Assembly (NCBI GenBank): GCA_024734555.1
Contig: JANPWX010000342.1
Location: 62,001 to 126,000, forward strand
Length of the DNA stretch: 64,000 bases
Source of the DNA: Trochalopteron elliotii
Taxonomy: Eukaryota; Chordata; Aves; Passeriformes; Leiothrichidae
Direction of reading: 5' to 3'
Part shown: positions 33,991 to 46,262 of the stretch, one piece after another
Layout of the letters: the number at the start of each line of letters is the position of its first letter
Position numbering within the stretch: position 1 is the stretch's first letter
The notes under the pieces: generated by a model
Database searches by the model: none
What the model saw: the letters and a program-made list of their open reading frames with translations, nothing else
What the model was told of the DNA's origin: nothing
Translations under genes and position numbers: made by a program

Positions 33991-35094
33991 ATTCAGAGTA
34001 AGTCCTGGTGCATCTCCCTTAACCGATGTCCTCTCCCGAAGCGCCACGCGAATCCTGAGTCCATCCACTGGGGAAAACACATGGATTGCACTGGGTTATT
34101 TAATAATGCAGGCAGCAAGGAGGGAAAAATCACTGCAGGCAGAGAACTGCTCACAGCTCAGCCCTGAAATCCCCAAAAAATGAATGGCCAAGTCCTGCCC
34201 TCCCCACGATCCAATCGGGAAGATGAGTAGTCCTGCACAGCTCCTCTCATTAGATCCCGAGCAGCACTGAGGAATTATTGATGGAGGTATCCATGGATTG
34301 CAGGATGAGAGCCTTGGAGGCAGAACTAGAAGGTTCTTTTAACCCAGGAATTGCTGTTGCCTGCTGGAATCTCCAGGAAAATGGAATGTCTTTGGAGGCG
34401 TTTGATTCTGCTCTGCTGATCAGAGGAAGTGTGACAGTTTGCCTTGGGAATACTCTCTGGAATATTATTTTACATCACTGAGAAGCATTTTGCCTGAAGG
34501 TGTGAATTTCAAATTGTGCACTAAGGATCTCGAGATATGGTGCTGGGTCTCAGGGAAAAAGGGAAGAAAAGGGAGAGAAATCCAGTAATGTAGATTAATA
34601 GAAGAAAATGAGATCTACATGAGAGGTTTGATTAAATTTGGAATCGGCTGCTGGACCAGAAAGACAGAGCTAAGTAAAAGCATGGAGTTAACTAAGGGAG
34701 AAATGAGTTTGGAGCAGGAACAGAACTGAAATTCATCTTTGCCAGGGAGGCAGGAAGCTGGAGTGACCTTGGGAGCTGCTGTGAGTGCTGTGCACATTCG
34801 AGCCCTATGGCAGCACAAGAGATCCCCTCACAAAGGCAGCTCTGAGTTTTGTTCTGGTGCATTTAACACAGAGCTGCCATGCACCATGTGTGGCAATTTG
34901 TGTTCAGTCTGTAACTCGGCCCTGCTGAGAAGGCAAGGAACTGTGGCAGGGGAACTCAGGCTCCTGAGGCCAGCATGGTTATATATCTGAAGTAGACTCA
35001 GTCTCTTCATGGTGCAGGAGAACTGGATGTAGATTAGTAGGTGACAGCCTCAATTTAGATGTGCTTTTTACAAACAGAGGGATTTTTCCCTGGC
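33991..35094. other. Unique DNA, no gene seen
   Basis: Single-copy looking sequence. A small CpG cluster (CCGATGTCCTCTCCCGAAGC, CCACGCGAATCC) lies near 34023-34056, just after the candidate terminal exon. Confidence 0.35.
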
Positions 35095-35297
35095 CATCAG
35101 GAAGCATTTCTTCATGGAAAAATATTGTTAAATGTTGGAAGGGGCCATCCAGGGAGGTTTGGTATTCCCATCCCTGGAGGTGTCCAAGGAATGCCTGGAT
35201 ACGACACTCAGTGAGGGGCAGGGATCAATCACAGGTTGGATTTGATGGTCTGGGAGGGCTTTTCCAGCCTCAGTGATGGTGTGATTCTGTGATGGGG
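35095..35297 (+). mobile_element. CR1 LINE 3' fragment (plus)
   Basis: Runs from ATCAGGAAGCATTTCTTCA through CATCCCTGGAGGTGTCCAAG and GGTTGGATTTGATGGTCTGG to TTTTCCAGCCTCAGTGATGG and GTGATTCTGTGATGG. It belongs to the subfamily with the TTGATGGTCT ending. Confidence 0.9.
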
Positions 35298-36602
35298 CCT
35301 TGGTCAGTGGTGCAAAACCAGTGGTGACTGAGACAAGGGTCTCTGAATCAATAGATGGGTAAGTTACTGCTGTGTCATGGCCAGTGGTTGTCCTAAAGCT
35401 CTTGTGCTTTTGGTCTTAAACTGAATTCATCCTCCCTCCATAAGGAGCACGGCCACACCCCAGACTAAGGCTGTCCTGTGTCCCACCAGGTGGCTGAGGG
35501 TGTTCTCCCAGCCCAGGTGAGATGAACCAGCTGGGGAAGGATGCTGCAGGGCAGTGCAGGACCATAAAATAACCGAGGGTGTCCCTGGGCACAGCTCCTG
35601 CCTGGTGCTGTGAGCTCTCACTGCTATTGCTGGGGCTGCTCTCCTCACTGTTATGTGCCCAGAGGGATCAATAAAACACTGAGAGAGAGCAGAATAATAC
35701 AGTGACACCTTGAGAAAGATTCCAGACATGTCACTGTCCCGTTTGGGCACACTTGCCACTAACAAGACACTCAGCAGTGCCTTCCTGCAGGTATTTTCTA
35801 TCCTGTTCATCCTCTGTGGGCTTGTTTTTCTGCTCCCATGACCTATTTTTTGCTTTCTGTCCAGTCACAGCCACTTCATCTCCTTGTTTTAACATCCTAT
35901 TCTTTCTGTCCAGACACTCTTTTTAATTTTTTTCCCCCTGCTAGTTAACAGTAATTATACAGCTTTTTAATGAGTTTTGATTCACTTAAACTTGCTTTAT
36001 ATGCCTTACAGCAAACCCCCTGCTGGTTTAATTTTATATAGTGTATTTAATTGAGACCCCTTTTACAAGTACACAGTTTGTGTGTGGCGAGCAGAGTCCC
36101 CAGCCATAAATTCTGCTTTATTCCCACTCTCCTGATTAGATTTTTATTTGCATTACATTAATGTTTTTTTTCCCCCACTGAAATGCTGTCACGTACATTT
36201 TAACCACTCCAGCAAATTAATTCTTGCTATATTTAATGCCATATAGAGAAACGCCTTTATGGAGCTTCTAATTGTTCATTTCAGGCATTCCAAAATTAGT
36301 TCCCTTTTATTAATTGGGGAGTCACTGTGTTCTGGAGAAGACAGAAAGCTCTCTTGCAAACCACATTAACTGGGCAGCTGTTCTGAAATATGTTAAATAT
36401 TACCCAGTGAGGGGTGATACAGCTCATCAATCATGTCAGTGCCACAGCCACTCTGGGGTAAAGTGGGGCAAAGGTGCTGTGAGAGAGGCAGTGTCACAAA
36501 GGATGAACTGACACTACACACAGCAGTTTTATGTTGAGGGTAAAGCAGGAAGAAAACCGTAATTTAAAATAACTGGAGAAGTGTTATTATCCCAAGTAGA
36601 GA
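35298..36602. other. Unique DNA; AT-rich segment at 36000-36310 may be conserved non-coding
   Basis: No repeat or gene is supported. From about 35980 to 36310 the sequence is AT-rich and full of homeobox-like TAATTA and ATTAAT words. It carries a perfect octamer ATTTGCAT at 36146-36153. This resembles vertebrate developmental enhancers, but composition alone cannot show conservation. Confidence 0.25.
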
Positions 36603-36857
36603 GTTATAGAATGGTTTGGGTTATCTAATTCCAACCCTCCTGCCACGGGCAGGGACACCTTCCACTGTCCCAGGCTGCTCCAAGCTCTGTCCAACCTGGC
36701 CTTGGACACTTCCAGGGATCCAGGGGCAGCCACAGCTTCTCTGGGCACCCTGTGCCAGGCCTCCCCACTCTCACAGGGAAGAATTCATTCCCAAAATCCC
36801 ATCCAGCTAAATTCACCATCCAGCTCAAAGCCATTCCCCCTTGTCCCATCACTGGAC
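36603..36857 (-). mobile_element. CR1 LINE 3' fragment (minus)
   Basis: The terminus is TATAGAATGGTTTGGGTT. It continues through GCCACGGGCAGGGACACC, CCTTGGACACTTCCAGGG and GAATTCATTCCCAAAATCCC to CTTGTCCCATCACTGGACAA, where it is truncated. A minisatellite starts about 60 bp beyond the truncated 5' end. Confidence 0.95.
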
Positions 36858-36915
36858 AATGTTGAATGGAAACCTCTAGTGCTCAACAATGCCATGAGAA
36901 AGGAGGGGACTTGAT

Positions 36916-37078
36916 TTGGGTTTCACTGGTGGTTTGGGTTCCTCTCTTGGTTTGGGTTTTTCTCTTGGTTTGGATTTTTCTCTTGGTTTGGGTTTTTCTC
37001 TTGGTTTGGGTTTCTCTTTTCAGGTTTCTCTCTTGGTTTGTGTTTTTCTCTTGGTTTGGGTTTCACTCTTGGTTTTCC
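36916..37078 (+). repeat. 18-bp minisatellite, unit near CTCTTGGTTTGGGTTTTT
   Basis: About eight imperfect copies of a T- and G-rich 18-mer. Most differ by single bases or by short deletions. The 131-, 86- and 80-residue frames across it translate the repeat into hydrophobic or basic heptad-like strings and are not genes. Confidence 0.95.
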
Positions 37079-40000
37079 CTGGAGCTCAAACACTTTACAA
37101 AGAGTCAGGATCGTTTTATGAGTGCCAAACAGAATGTTCAAGCAAAGCAAGAGCTGTCCAGGCAAAGTTTTCCTGAATATATTGACTATGTGGCTAAGAG
37201 GCAGATCAAGATTTTCTTTCCAGAGTGGTCACCAAAAATAACCCACCTACCCCCTGGCTAAAATTCATTAACTGGGTCATCTCCATCCCTCTCTTCAGAC
37301 ACATCTTATCAGCAACACATGATGGGATCAGAGTGTCTTGGGATGTACATTGACATTCAGAGAGATAAAAAAGGCTTACATAACCCCAGGAGCAGGAAAT
37401 ACATCTCCCCCAGACAAGTGCCAATGTTCCCTTGTTAAATCCTGCAGGATGGGGTTTTCCTGCCGTGTCAGCAGCTCCATGACAATAAAGCCAATGGCAC
37501 AGGTGTCCTGAGAGCCAATTTCAATGACCACTAGGCAAGAAATGCCAAGTTCCTTTCCTTTTTCCAGCTAGATGGATGATGTTTGAGCAAAGAACAAAAC
37601 CTCTGCATTATGGCTCTTAACTAACCCATTCAGAATAGCCCCGGGAAATATCCAGAGCTCTTTGTTTTATAGCAGAGTGTTCAAGGCTATTTAATCTCTT
37701 TCAGAAATGTGGCAATAAAATGGAATTTTCTGAAGCCTTCCAAGAAGCCAGTCAGGGCATGTACTGACAAAATCCCAAGTGTTTAAAACCATGGGCACAA
37801 GAAGAGCACTCCAACAATGAAATTTCAGTCTTTAGGTGCTGGGTGCCTTTGACAAGCCTGCTTGCTGAATCAGCACTTGAGATTTAGTCCTCCCTCATCC
37901 AGGTTTTCCATAGGATTTGCATTAACCAGCTGATGGATGTGGCCCAAGAGGAGCTGTGAGGGTGAAAGATGAAGCACTGAAACTCAGGACAGCCACTGGC
38001 ATCTTGCTCAGCTTCCATATTGTAGTGGTTTGTATTTATTTAACGTACTTACTACACATTATTTTTATATTTATTTATACAAATTATATTTATTTTTTAT
38101 ATTCATTTAACATATATTTATTACATATATTTATTTCCTGCAATAGCTGTCCCCAGTGTGTGTCCTACACTGCTCTCAGAGGGATGAGCTGGGGTTGGAT
38201 GTGGGCTGGCCTTGGAAAACAGAACTCTGTGTCCTGACTGGAATGAAGAGTGCTGCTTCCTGAGGGATGAGCCTGACTGATCCTGACTTCATCCCACAGA
38301 AGTCTCTTGTGGTCCTGAGGAGTTCTGTGGAAGTCTTTTAGGAAATTTGGAGCTCAGGTGTGGTCATTTGGTGATGGTCAGACCTTACAGTGGACAGGGG
38401 TGACCTTATGGGTTTTGTGCTTCTCCCAAGTTAATAACTCTCCATCCACTCAAATCAAACTTGCTCAGGATGGAAAAATCTCTCTGGGATTAGTCTATAA
38501 AAAACTGAGCAATGAATTCATTCAATCACATCATGGAAAATAAAGTTTCTGGTAGTATGAGAACACTTTGATTAGCTGTACGATCAGCAAAGAAAAAAAG
38601 GCAACTATAATAGTCACAAAATCTATTGAGGTTTATTTTTTGCTGTGAGCACTTCAATTTTCTGCAAAAGCCACAAGCAAACAAGACTTTTGAACCATTT
38701 CAATCTACTCCAAGTCAGAAAGCACAGTCTCTGTTGGCATCTCTGCATTTTATTATTGTGTCAAAAATCAGGTGAGAAGGAGAAGCCCGAATGAACAGAA
38801 AGCCCCTGTGTCTTATGTGTTACAGGAATCATTTTTGCCTGGCTCTAAAGAGGCAGCTCCAAACCCCAGCAGGATTTCCCTGTTAGCTCACAGAAGAGTC
38901 AATGTTTGCTCAGTTCTCTCTTCAAACACTTCCAGCATTTTGACCACTCATTTGAAATCCTCCAGCGTCCCTTTGAAGGGCCCTGCTTTCTCCAGGTGTG
39001 GAAACAAACACTGGACATTCTTTGTGACTCTTTTCAGCTGCTTTTCCTGTGGTGCCCTCCCAGCTCTGTGGGATCCCTAACAGGGAAAAAGGATTTAGGA
39101 CCAGCTTGCACATCGAGCTGTGATCCACTCAATACTTGCAGCAACTGGGGAATATTCACATGTAAAGTCCACAGGATCTCCTCTATTTGTGGTTAAAGAT
39201 CATCTGGGTCAGAAAATGTTCTCCAAAAGCTCTGCTGTTTGTGTGGGACAGAAGTCCAAAACCCACAGGAGATGCTCAGAGGAGAGGAAGGACATCGTGG
39301 CCATGTCACGACGCAGCAACAGTAGGAAATTTTTAGGTGTCCAAAGGATTTGAGAAAGGTCAGCAAGGCCAGAAAAATCAGTATTTTCATTCCATGCTCT
39401 CAAACAGGATTGGAGTGTTGCATTTTCCGTGTTGGAGCAGAGTCCTTTATCAGAAATGGGAATGTTTTGATCATGTTTGTTCCTAATTTTGATCAGAGTG
39501 TTTCCCATTCCTGCTGCTGGAAGTGTTCTGCTTGTGTGCACTTAAACCAATTTTTGGTGCTTCTGACACCACCATCTTCAAAAGCACAGGGAGAGTTTTA
39601 ATCCAGCAGGATAAAATTGATAACTTTTATAATGACATAATTATTACTGGGAGTATTAAAGAAATGAATATAATTACTGCATTTCTTTAAACTGATGTTA
39701 TTTTTAGCCTCGACTCTACAGTGACACATTGGATGACAGAATCTTTGATATGATTTTAAAATTCAATGTAATATGTAACCCATTATGTGTGAACTCCCAT
39801 TCCTGACAGGTTACCTGCCAATTTCCTTATAAAATCCTGCTGTAACTTCCAAATTAGTGACTTGACCTTCTCCACACTTGAAAGTAAAATCAGGATTTAA
39901 ATTTCAGAAAGTTTTTTGGGGTTTTGGGGGGAGTTTGCCCATGATACAGTTTTTGTATCTTCTCCATGGACATTAAACATGCTGCTGGGAAGGTGAGAAG

Positions 40001-42440
40001 TCCAGTGCACCCAACAGGAGGTGAGATCCCCAAAATTGCTGTTACCCACAGAACTCTGGGGTTACTCATAACATAAATCTCTGCTCCTGTGAGTAAGAGC
40101 CTGCCTCTCAGGCTGGCACTAATCTGCAATCATGAAAATCCCTCTGGGCTGGTTCACCTGGGGAAAAGGAGCTTGAACATCACCAAAAGTTTAGGAGGGA
40201 GTGACCCAGGAAGGTATAAAAAGGGTTCCTCTTAGCCTGGGGTTTTTATTTTTAAGTGGATAACAGTGTTAAGCTTTAGACTTTTTTATTTTCAGTGAAT
40301 GAGTGTTTGAGATTCTTTTCCAGCCCTTCCAGAGCTGTAGAGAAAAGGGAAATAAATCCAGTGGAAACAAATCAAACAAGAATATACATCTGAGATATCT
40401 CCTCTCAAGGCTTTTCAGCTGAAAAACCCTCCACTAGGTAAGGCTGTTTACTACTAATCATGTCCTAAAACATGTTTGAAAGCTTTTATTTTTAATTAAA
40501 TTTGTTACAATGTTGCAAGTTATCCAGTTTTTAAATAAAATGTTTAGTAAATCTGTAAAACCTCATGTCGTAGGGTGACAGGGTTGTGATAGCAGGATGT
40601 GTTCAGCAGTGCTTTTAGGGAGTTCCAGCAGCTGGAAATTCCTGTCAGAAGTTCCAAAACCAGAGTGTGATTCCTACATAGAGCAGTGCTAGAAAATACT
40701 CTCAGGTTCCTGGGAGTTTTCTCCAATTTCAGCTCAGCACAAGAGAACCCCTGAGATTTTCCCTGGGGCTCCCTCTGAGATTGTTATCAACGATGCTCCT
40801 GCATGGAAGCACCGAGGAGATGCTGGAGATGTTCCTCCAGCCATGGGCAGGCTGTGTTTTCAGGGGGAAAAAAGAAATCCAAACTGAAAAATCAGAATTA
40901 TGTTTATGAAGGGCCTGCTCAGGGGGAAAATCAGCTGCATTCCAAACTGAAAAATTACTCCCCATCTTTTGTTAGCTGAAGTAAGGAGGGTGGAGAGAGA
41001 TTTGGGCGTCCCTGCCTAAATCCCAAGGTAATTTATGTTCAATGTTCAGAGGGAAATACCTCTGGAAAGGATGTAAATCAAAGCAGAGCTAAGAGGGAAA
41101 AGCTGCATATCTTATATAACGAGATTGCTGAATGGGAGTTACAGATGTTTTAGCATAAGTATGAAATTATTGGAATAAGGGAGACATGGCTGAGTGAGAA
41201 AAGTGATTTGGGGATTTTAAACGTCAGGAGTTTCTGGGAAGGATGTACAAAATTAAATTGGAGGTGTTATTGGCAAGGGATTAGGGAGGCTTGCAGAGAA
41301 ATGATGGATATATTTAGGTGATGTGGCAAAGAGTTTTGCTTCGAAATTTAGAGCAGTGAAAGTGGAGAGGTGGCTTTGGTGTTTTGTCTCCAGGGAATGA
41401 AAATCAGGTCATTATTTAAAAAATATATTAAGGAAACAGATTAGTGCATCAATTACTGCAAAAAGTGCATCAAATTTGATAGTCCATCAATTACTGCTGG
41501 ATAATGTGCATGTTGATAAAGGAATAAAACTGGAATATGGATTTTGGAAATGTGAACACTTGGCACTAAAATACCCAACCTCAAACCTGCAGCAAGGCAC
41601 TGCCTGCAGATTTCCCAGTCCCAAATTCTCAGCTGATCCTAAATGAGCCAAGTGGCAATTAATTGCAGATGAGCTCTGTGTGGTTTGGCTTGTCCAGGGA
41701 AAACATTTATCACTCCCTTTGCTTCCCACTTTTCTGTTGGTTCCTCTATCTCTGCATCAACTCTTCCACCATTTGATTTTCCTGGTGTTCTGTTTGCCTT
41801 TTAAATGGCTCCTCATGGAGGAGGGCATTGATTTCTCCTGCATCTTTTGAATTTCACCTCTTTTCCTGCCTTTTCAAGCTCTTTTTTCATCTCTTTTCCG
41901 TGCCTGTGTCACTCTGGTGAAACAGCTGCCACCATATTAACACCCAAGTCAGCTGGTACCTCCCTGTCCCTAAACCTGCTCTTGTCAGACAGGACACATC
42001 CCTTTCCTTTTTCTTCTTTTCTGTTTTTTCTTGTTCTAAACTGATTCCTATCAAATGATTGGCCAATCCATCTGTCCACCAGCTTCTTTTCTAATTTCAG
42101 AGAGATTTGCTGCCACTTTAATTTCATGTTGCAGTCACTTCACTGTCTTGCTTTGAGAATTAATCTCTCCAAGCACTTTAACTTCTCCTTTTCTTTATTG
42201 CTGCTCTCTCTTGCTTATTATTTCCTCCAACATGCATCAAATTCTCAAATAAAAACCTGACAGTGGCCTTTCAGAAACTGTAAATATTGATGGTCTGGGT
42301 TTTTCTTTGCTTGGGTGTTGATTCATGTGATGGCTCTTATCAAAACTTATGTGGTTCTATCACCCTAAAATATCTCTGTAGGTGGTGACAGAGGAACAGC
42401 TTTAAAAATAGGGATCACAGCCTTGGAAAGAGGTGAAATT
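37079..42440. other. Unique DNA with one low-complexity AT block
   Basis: About 5.4 kb without a recognised mobile element. A degenerate TTTA/ATTTA-rich block lies at about 38031-38138. Open frames at 38772-39601 on both strands lack domains and splice support. Nothing else could be assigned. Confidence 0.4.
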
Positions 42441-42622
42441 ACTGATATTGGGGATGTATTAGGAAAAACTTCTTCCCTGAAAATATTGTTAAGGCTTGGA
42501 ACAGATTCCCCAGGGCAGTGGTGGTGTCGCCATCCCTGGAGGAATTTAAAAAATATTTGGATATGGTCCTTGGGGACACCATTTGTGCTGGGACTTCCAG
42601 CCTAAATAATTCCATGACTCCC
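42441..42622 (+). mobile_element. CR1 LINE 3' fragment (plus), diverged
   Basis: Reads TTAGGAAAAACTTCTTCCCT, GGCTTGGAACAGATTCCCCA, GGGCAGTGGTGGTGTCGCC and ATCCCTGGAGGAATTTAAA, and ends CTTCCAGCCTAAATAATTCC. The tail is weaker than in other copies, suggesting an older insertion. Confidence 0.88.
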
Positions 42623-43392
42623 TAAGTTTTGAGTTTCAGAGTTCTGCACCATCTCTGTTTACTGGCTGAGATAATTGGAGCAATAAATATGAGAAATCTC
42701 ATAAACTGTGCTCTGAAATACAGAAGATATTTGAGTCTGGTGTGAGACAGGCAGTTTAATCCATGGAATGGGAAGGGGAGCAATTAAAAGCTTTCAGAAC
42801 CTTCTTCTGTGCCATGGCTCAATCAATATTATTGAAAATCAAAAGGCAGAATTACCCAGCACAGAAATATCGCTCAAAAAAAAAAAGATACTTTTTGTTC
42901 AGCTTGAAAAAACCATTTAATCCAAAAGAAACAGGATTTTGAGGCTGGTGGTTTGGTTTTTTTTTTTTTTTGGCAGACCAATCCATATTTCTGCATGCAG
43001 GTGCTTTCTTTTGACAGGTTTTAGTTAACAGGTGTTTAAGGGAAAAATGGAGTTGTTAATGTGGTTGGTGAACAGGGAGGTGTTCCCTGGCTGTGACAGA
43101 AATCCTGCAGACAACAAGTGGAATAAAACATCCATTTAATATGGGATATGGGGCTGTGGTCCAGCTGGAATGGATCCCCAAGCATGAGGTGAACTTGAAT
43201 TTTTCAATTTATTTTCAACACAAAAATTAGAAATTTTAACCAACATGAGAACAAGGAGCTCTCTCTGTCCCCCCATTATGATTTTCTTTGAGGTGATTTA
43301 GAGGACAGACCGTGGATCAATACAGAAGCTTTTTGTCAGCACAGCAATTTTTGTTGATAGATAAATTGTCTGATATTTTCACATTTAAAAAG

Positions 43393-43482
43393 TGGATGGT
43401 GGAAGGTGTCCCTGACCCTGGCAGGGGGTGGCATGAAGTGGTTTAAGCTTCCTTTAAACCCAAAAAATTCCAAGACTCTCTG
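43393..43482 (+). mobile_element. CR1 LINE terminal fragment (plus)
   Basis: A 90-bp piece with GGTGGAAGGTGTCCCTGACC, GGCAGGGGGTGGCATGA and CTTTAAACCCAAAAAATTCC. It is truncated on the 5' side within the last 100 bp of the element. Confidence 0.82.
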
Positions 43483-45640
43483 CCTATTCTATCTCTGCCA
43501 GCCTAGGCTAAGTCTTAGTATTGAAATTTTAATACTTAGTATTGAAATTTTAATTGAAATTTCTGCTATTTAAAATCAGAAGTAAAATCACCCAAATTCT
43601 GATTGCAGGGCCAAATACCCTCCTGCCTGATGTTTGTTATATGTTATTGCCTCAAACCAATGCAAGAATATCATCATTAACTTTATTTAATGGTTGTCAC
43701 CGACTGCAAACTCATTTAATTATAACCACGAGGCGAGTGCACGTAGTTAGACTGATTATTTATCAGCCAGAGGTTGATGGCTTTAATAGGGCAGTAATCT
43801 CCTAATGAATGCACTTTAATTGTCTGGATGGAGAGGCTGTGGAATTGTTATTTAAAGTGCAGAACAACCCCTGAATTGCAAAGGCCCAGACAGAACAGGG
43901 CGAAACGCTTCTTCCCAAAGAAGTTCCATCCTGGAGTGAATTAAACTTGAACCAGGGTCAACCACCTGCAGTAAAACCCAGTTTTTATGGCCTCTTTGGC
44001 TTTGGAAATGTTATTCTTCTTCTTCTTTTTTTTTTTTTCTTCCCAGTTTATGGTGTGTGTATGAGTGTTTCTTGATTTACAATGGAATGTTTTATTAAAA
44101 ACGACGCTCGTGGTATCGCTGCACCTGCAGAATGCTGAAACTGGAGGGATTATTCACAGGCATACATTGAAAAGCCAAAAAGTCAGCCCAGCCTCACCTC
44201 CTGCTCTCCTTGGGAACAATAACTATCCATGGATTTTAGGTAGGCTGCAGCAGAATGTCATGAATTTATTATTTCATTGTGATTTATACCGGTAAATATT
44301 TTATTAAGGGTTTGAATTTATATTTTTCAAGTCATACCCAGTGCTGGAACTTCTTTAGGATATTGGTGTTTTGCTTGTTTATTAAGTTAAATTTGTGCCT
44401 TTAAAGTGTTTCAGAGTGGTTTGTGGTTGGAATTGATCAACATTAGTTGGAGGGTGGTCAGTGACCACAGGGAGCATCACAAAAAAACCCAAAATTTATC
44501 TCTTTTGGTGGGGGTTCTGTCAGGATATTTGGGCTGTGTGATTTCTGTACCAATGCCAGGATTCAGGAATATCCCATTCCCATAGTGTGTATAAAAATTA
44601 GACTTTGAGAATCATTCCTGACTCTTCTTTCTTCGCTTCAATGTCTTTAAAACTTAACCCCTTGTCATGTTTTCCGTGGCCCAATCAAACAAATATTACA
44701 GTGAAGCTCATCCATGGAATCTTGGAATAATCTTTACATGGAAAACAATCAATATCCAAATTAACAGCAGGAACGGGCTGTTAAACAAACACAGCATTAA
44801 GAACTAATTAGAGATGCATAAGACTCAAAAGGAAAAAAAAATAACACTAGAACACAAAAAATGCTGCAGCTTTTGAAGCAGGGGAAGGGCCTTCTGTGGT
44901 TTCTTGGCTTCCTTGTGCTCCAAACTTTCTCCCAGTCCTCTGTTCCCATTTAATACTGGCACATGGTCATAGCAACAGATTTCATTTCTTCCCCCATTAA
45001 AGCATCCAGATTCAAAAATACAAATATGAAAAGCACGGAGTGAGCAGGTGGAAATCCTTTGTTGTGGAGCCAAACAGAAAGATGGACATTCTGTAATTTT
45101 CTGACACAGTGGGAGCTCTGCACAGGGTGGGGGAAAAAAGAGCTCTTGAAGCCACATTTCCCTTTATCAGTTCCTGTGCCTTGAGTGCACTTTCTAGTTA
45201 AAACTTTTAAATTACTTTAATTACAGCAACTAAAAAGGGCTGCTGCAGAAATTATTCCCACGCAAGTGAAGAGGTCATTAAAAGTTGTGGCACTGCAGCT
45301 AATTTGTGAACAATGCAGCACGTGAGGGGCTCCAACTGCAATAATTACATTCCAAGATCCGTTTGCATTTCCGTGCAGCCCCTGGCAAAGCCCTCCCTCA
45401 AACCCTTCTGCCACATAAATACCAAATCTGTAATTATCAGAGATTAATAATTGGGAAGCCTCACATCAACACACTGATGTGGTGCTGAAATAAATCCCTG
45501 ACAGGTCAAGCTTTGCTTGGATTCACCTGGAATTTTGTGAGCTGAGCTGTGCTGTAGTGGTATTTCCCAAGGAAATGGTGTCTCTCCTGTAAGAGTCTGT
45601 TGGGAAGTGTCAGTTAGGCTGAGCTTTGGCCAAGCTTTGA
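43483..45640. other. Unique DNA; 43640-43830 resembles a conserved non-coding element
   Basis: No gene is supported. A short imperfect duplication of TTAGTATTGAAATTTTAAT lies near 43515-43552. The following ~200 bp includes CATTTAATTATAACCACGAG and TTATTTATCAGCCAGAGG. They mix CpG words with homeobox-like words, unlike the surrounding DNA, and could be regulatory. The 83-residue frame over it has no domain. Confidence 0.25.
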
Positions 45641-45758
45641 ATCACAGAAGGTTTGGGCAGGAACTTAAAGCTCATCCCACTCCCAGCCAAGGGCAGGGAC
45701 AACTTCCACTATCCCAGGCTGCTCCAAACCCTGCCCAACCTGGCCTGGAACACTGCTC
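45641..45758 (-). mobile_element. CR1 LINE 3' fragment (minus), short
   Basis: The terminus reads TTGAATCACAGAAGGTTTGG. It passes CCAAGGGCAGGGACAAC and CAACCTGGCCTGGAACACTG and is truncated near 45758. It lies about 50 bp from the LTR-like block that follows. Confidence 0.9.
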
Positions 45759-45810
45759 CTTTATCTTTTACTTCAGATTGGTACAGAAAATTGGGAATAA
45801 AACCCCCTGA

Positions 45811-46262
45811 CTTATGGGTTTTACCCACACTTCTGAGGGCCAGCCTGGCAGAAACGTGGCTAATATTGATTAGGGAGACGGCTGATCGAGTGTGTCTTGA
45901 GAAACCAAAAAGGTTTTAATACAGAAGGAAAATAACACAAAAAACAAAACAAAGCCCAGCCCAGCACAGAGACAAATCTCTTGCTTGCCACCACACCTCG
46001 AAAAGTGTGGAGTTTCTTCGTTCTCTCTCTTTAGTACTTGACAGCCCAGGTGGGCTTTTTGGCCCTTGGCCCAATGACAGTAACAACAGTCTTTGGGTTA
46101 CATTCTCAGAGTCCAATCCACACTTCTGGGCTGGCTCCGAGCCAATTACAATGAGAAATCCACAGAACTTTCCAGCTAATTCCCTACAATGTCCAAGGGT
46201 AAATTGAGACTCTTTCCCTATTTGGAAGCACCTGCTGGAGGTGTAGGGATTGCATTACCACA
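45811..46262 (-). mobile_element. LTR-like block, probable solo LTR of a third family
   Basis: On the minus strand it starts TGTGGTAATGCAATCCC. Later it has a long T-rich stretch, CTTCTGTATTAAAACC, TTTTTGGTTTCTCAAGACAC and a GATCAGCCGTCTCCCT segment, the general shape of U3-R-U5. CCTGA occurs immediately before the block (45806-45810) and immediately after it (46263-46267), consistent with a 5-bp target duplication. The minus-strand 3' end is not the usual CA, so this boundary is uncertain. No viral genes are present. Confidence 0.42.

Noticed and set aside
35500..35720. Segment with CATAAAATAA and later TCAATAAAAC, resembling an LTR promoter and poly(A) signal
   Set aside because: No element ends, no target duplication and no second copy in the window.
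36866..37261. 131-residue hydrophobic frame that resembles a membrane protein
   Set aside because: The repeating LLVWVF pattern is the 18-bp minisatellite read in frame.
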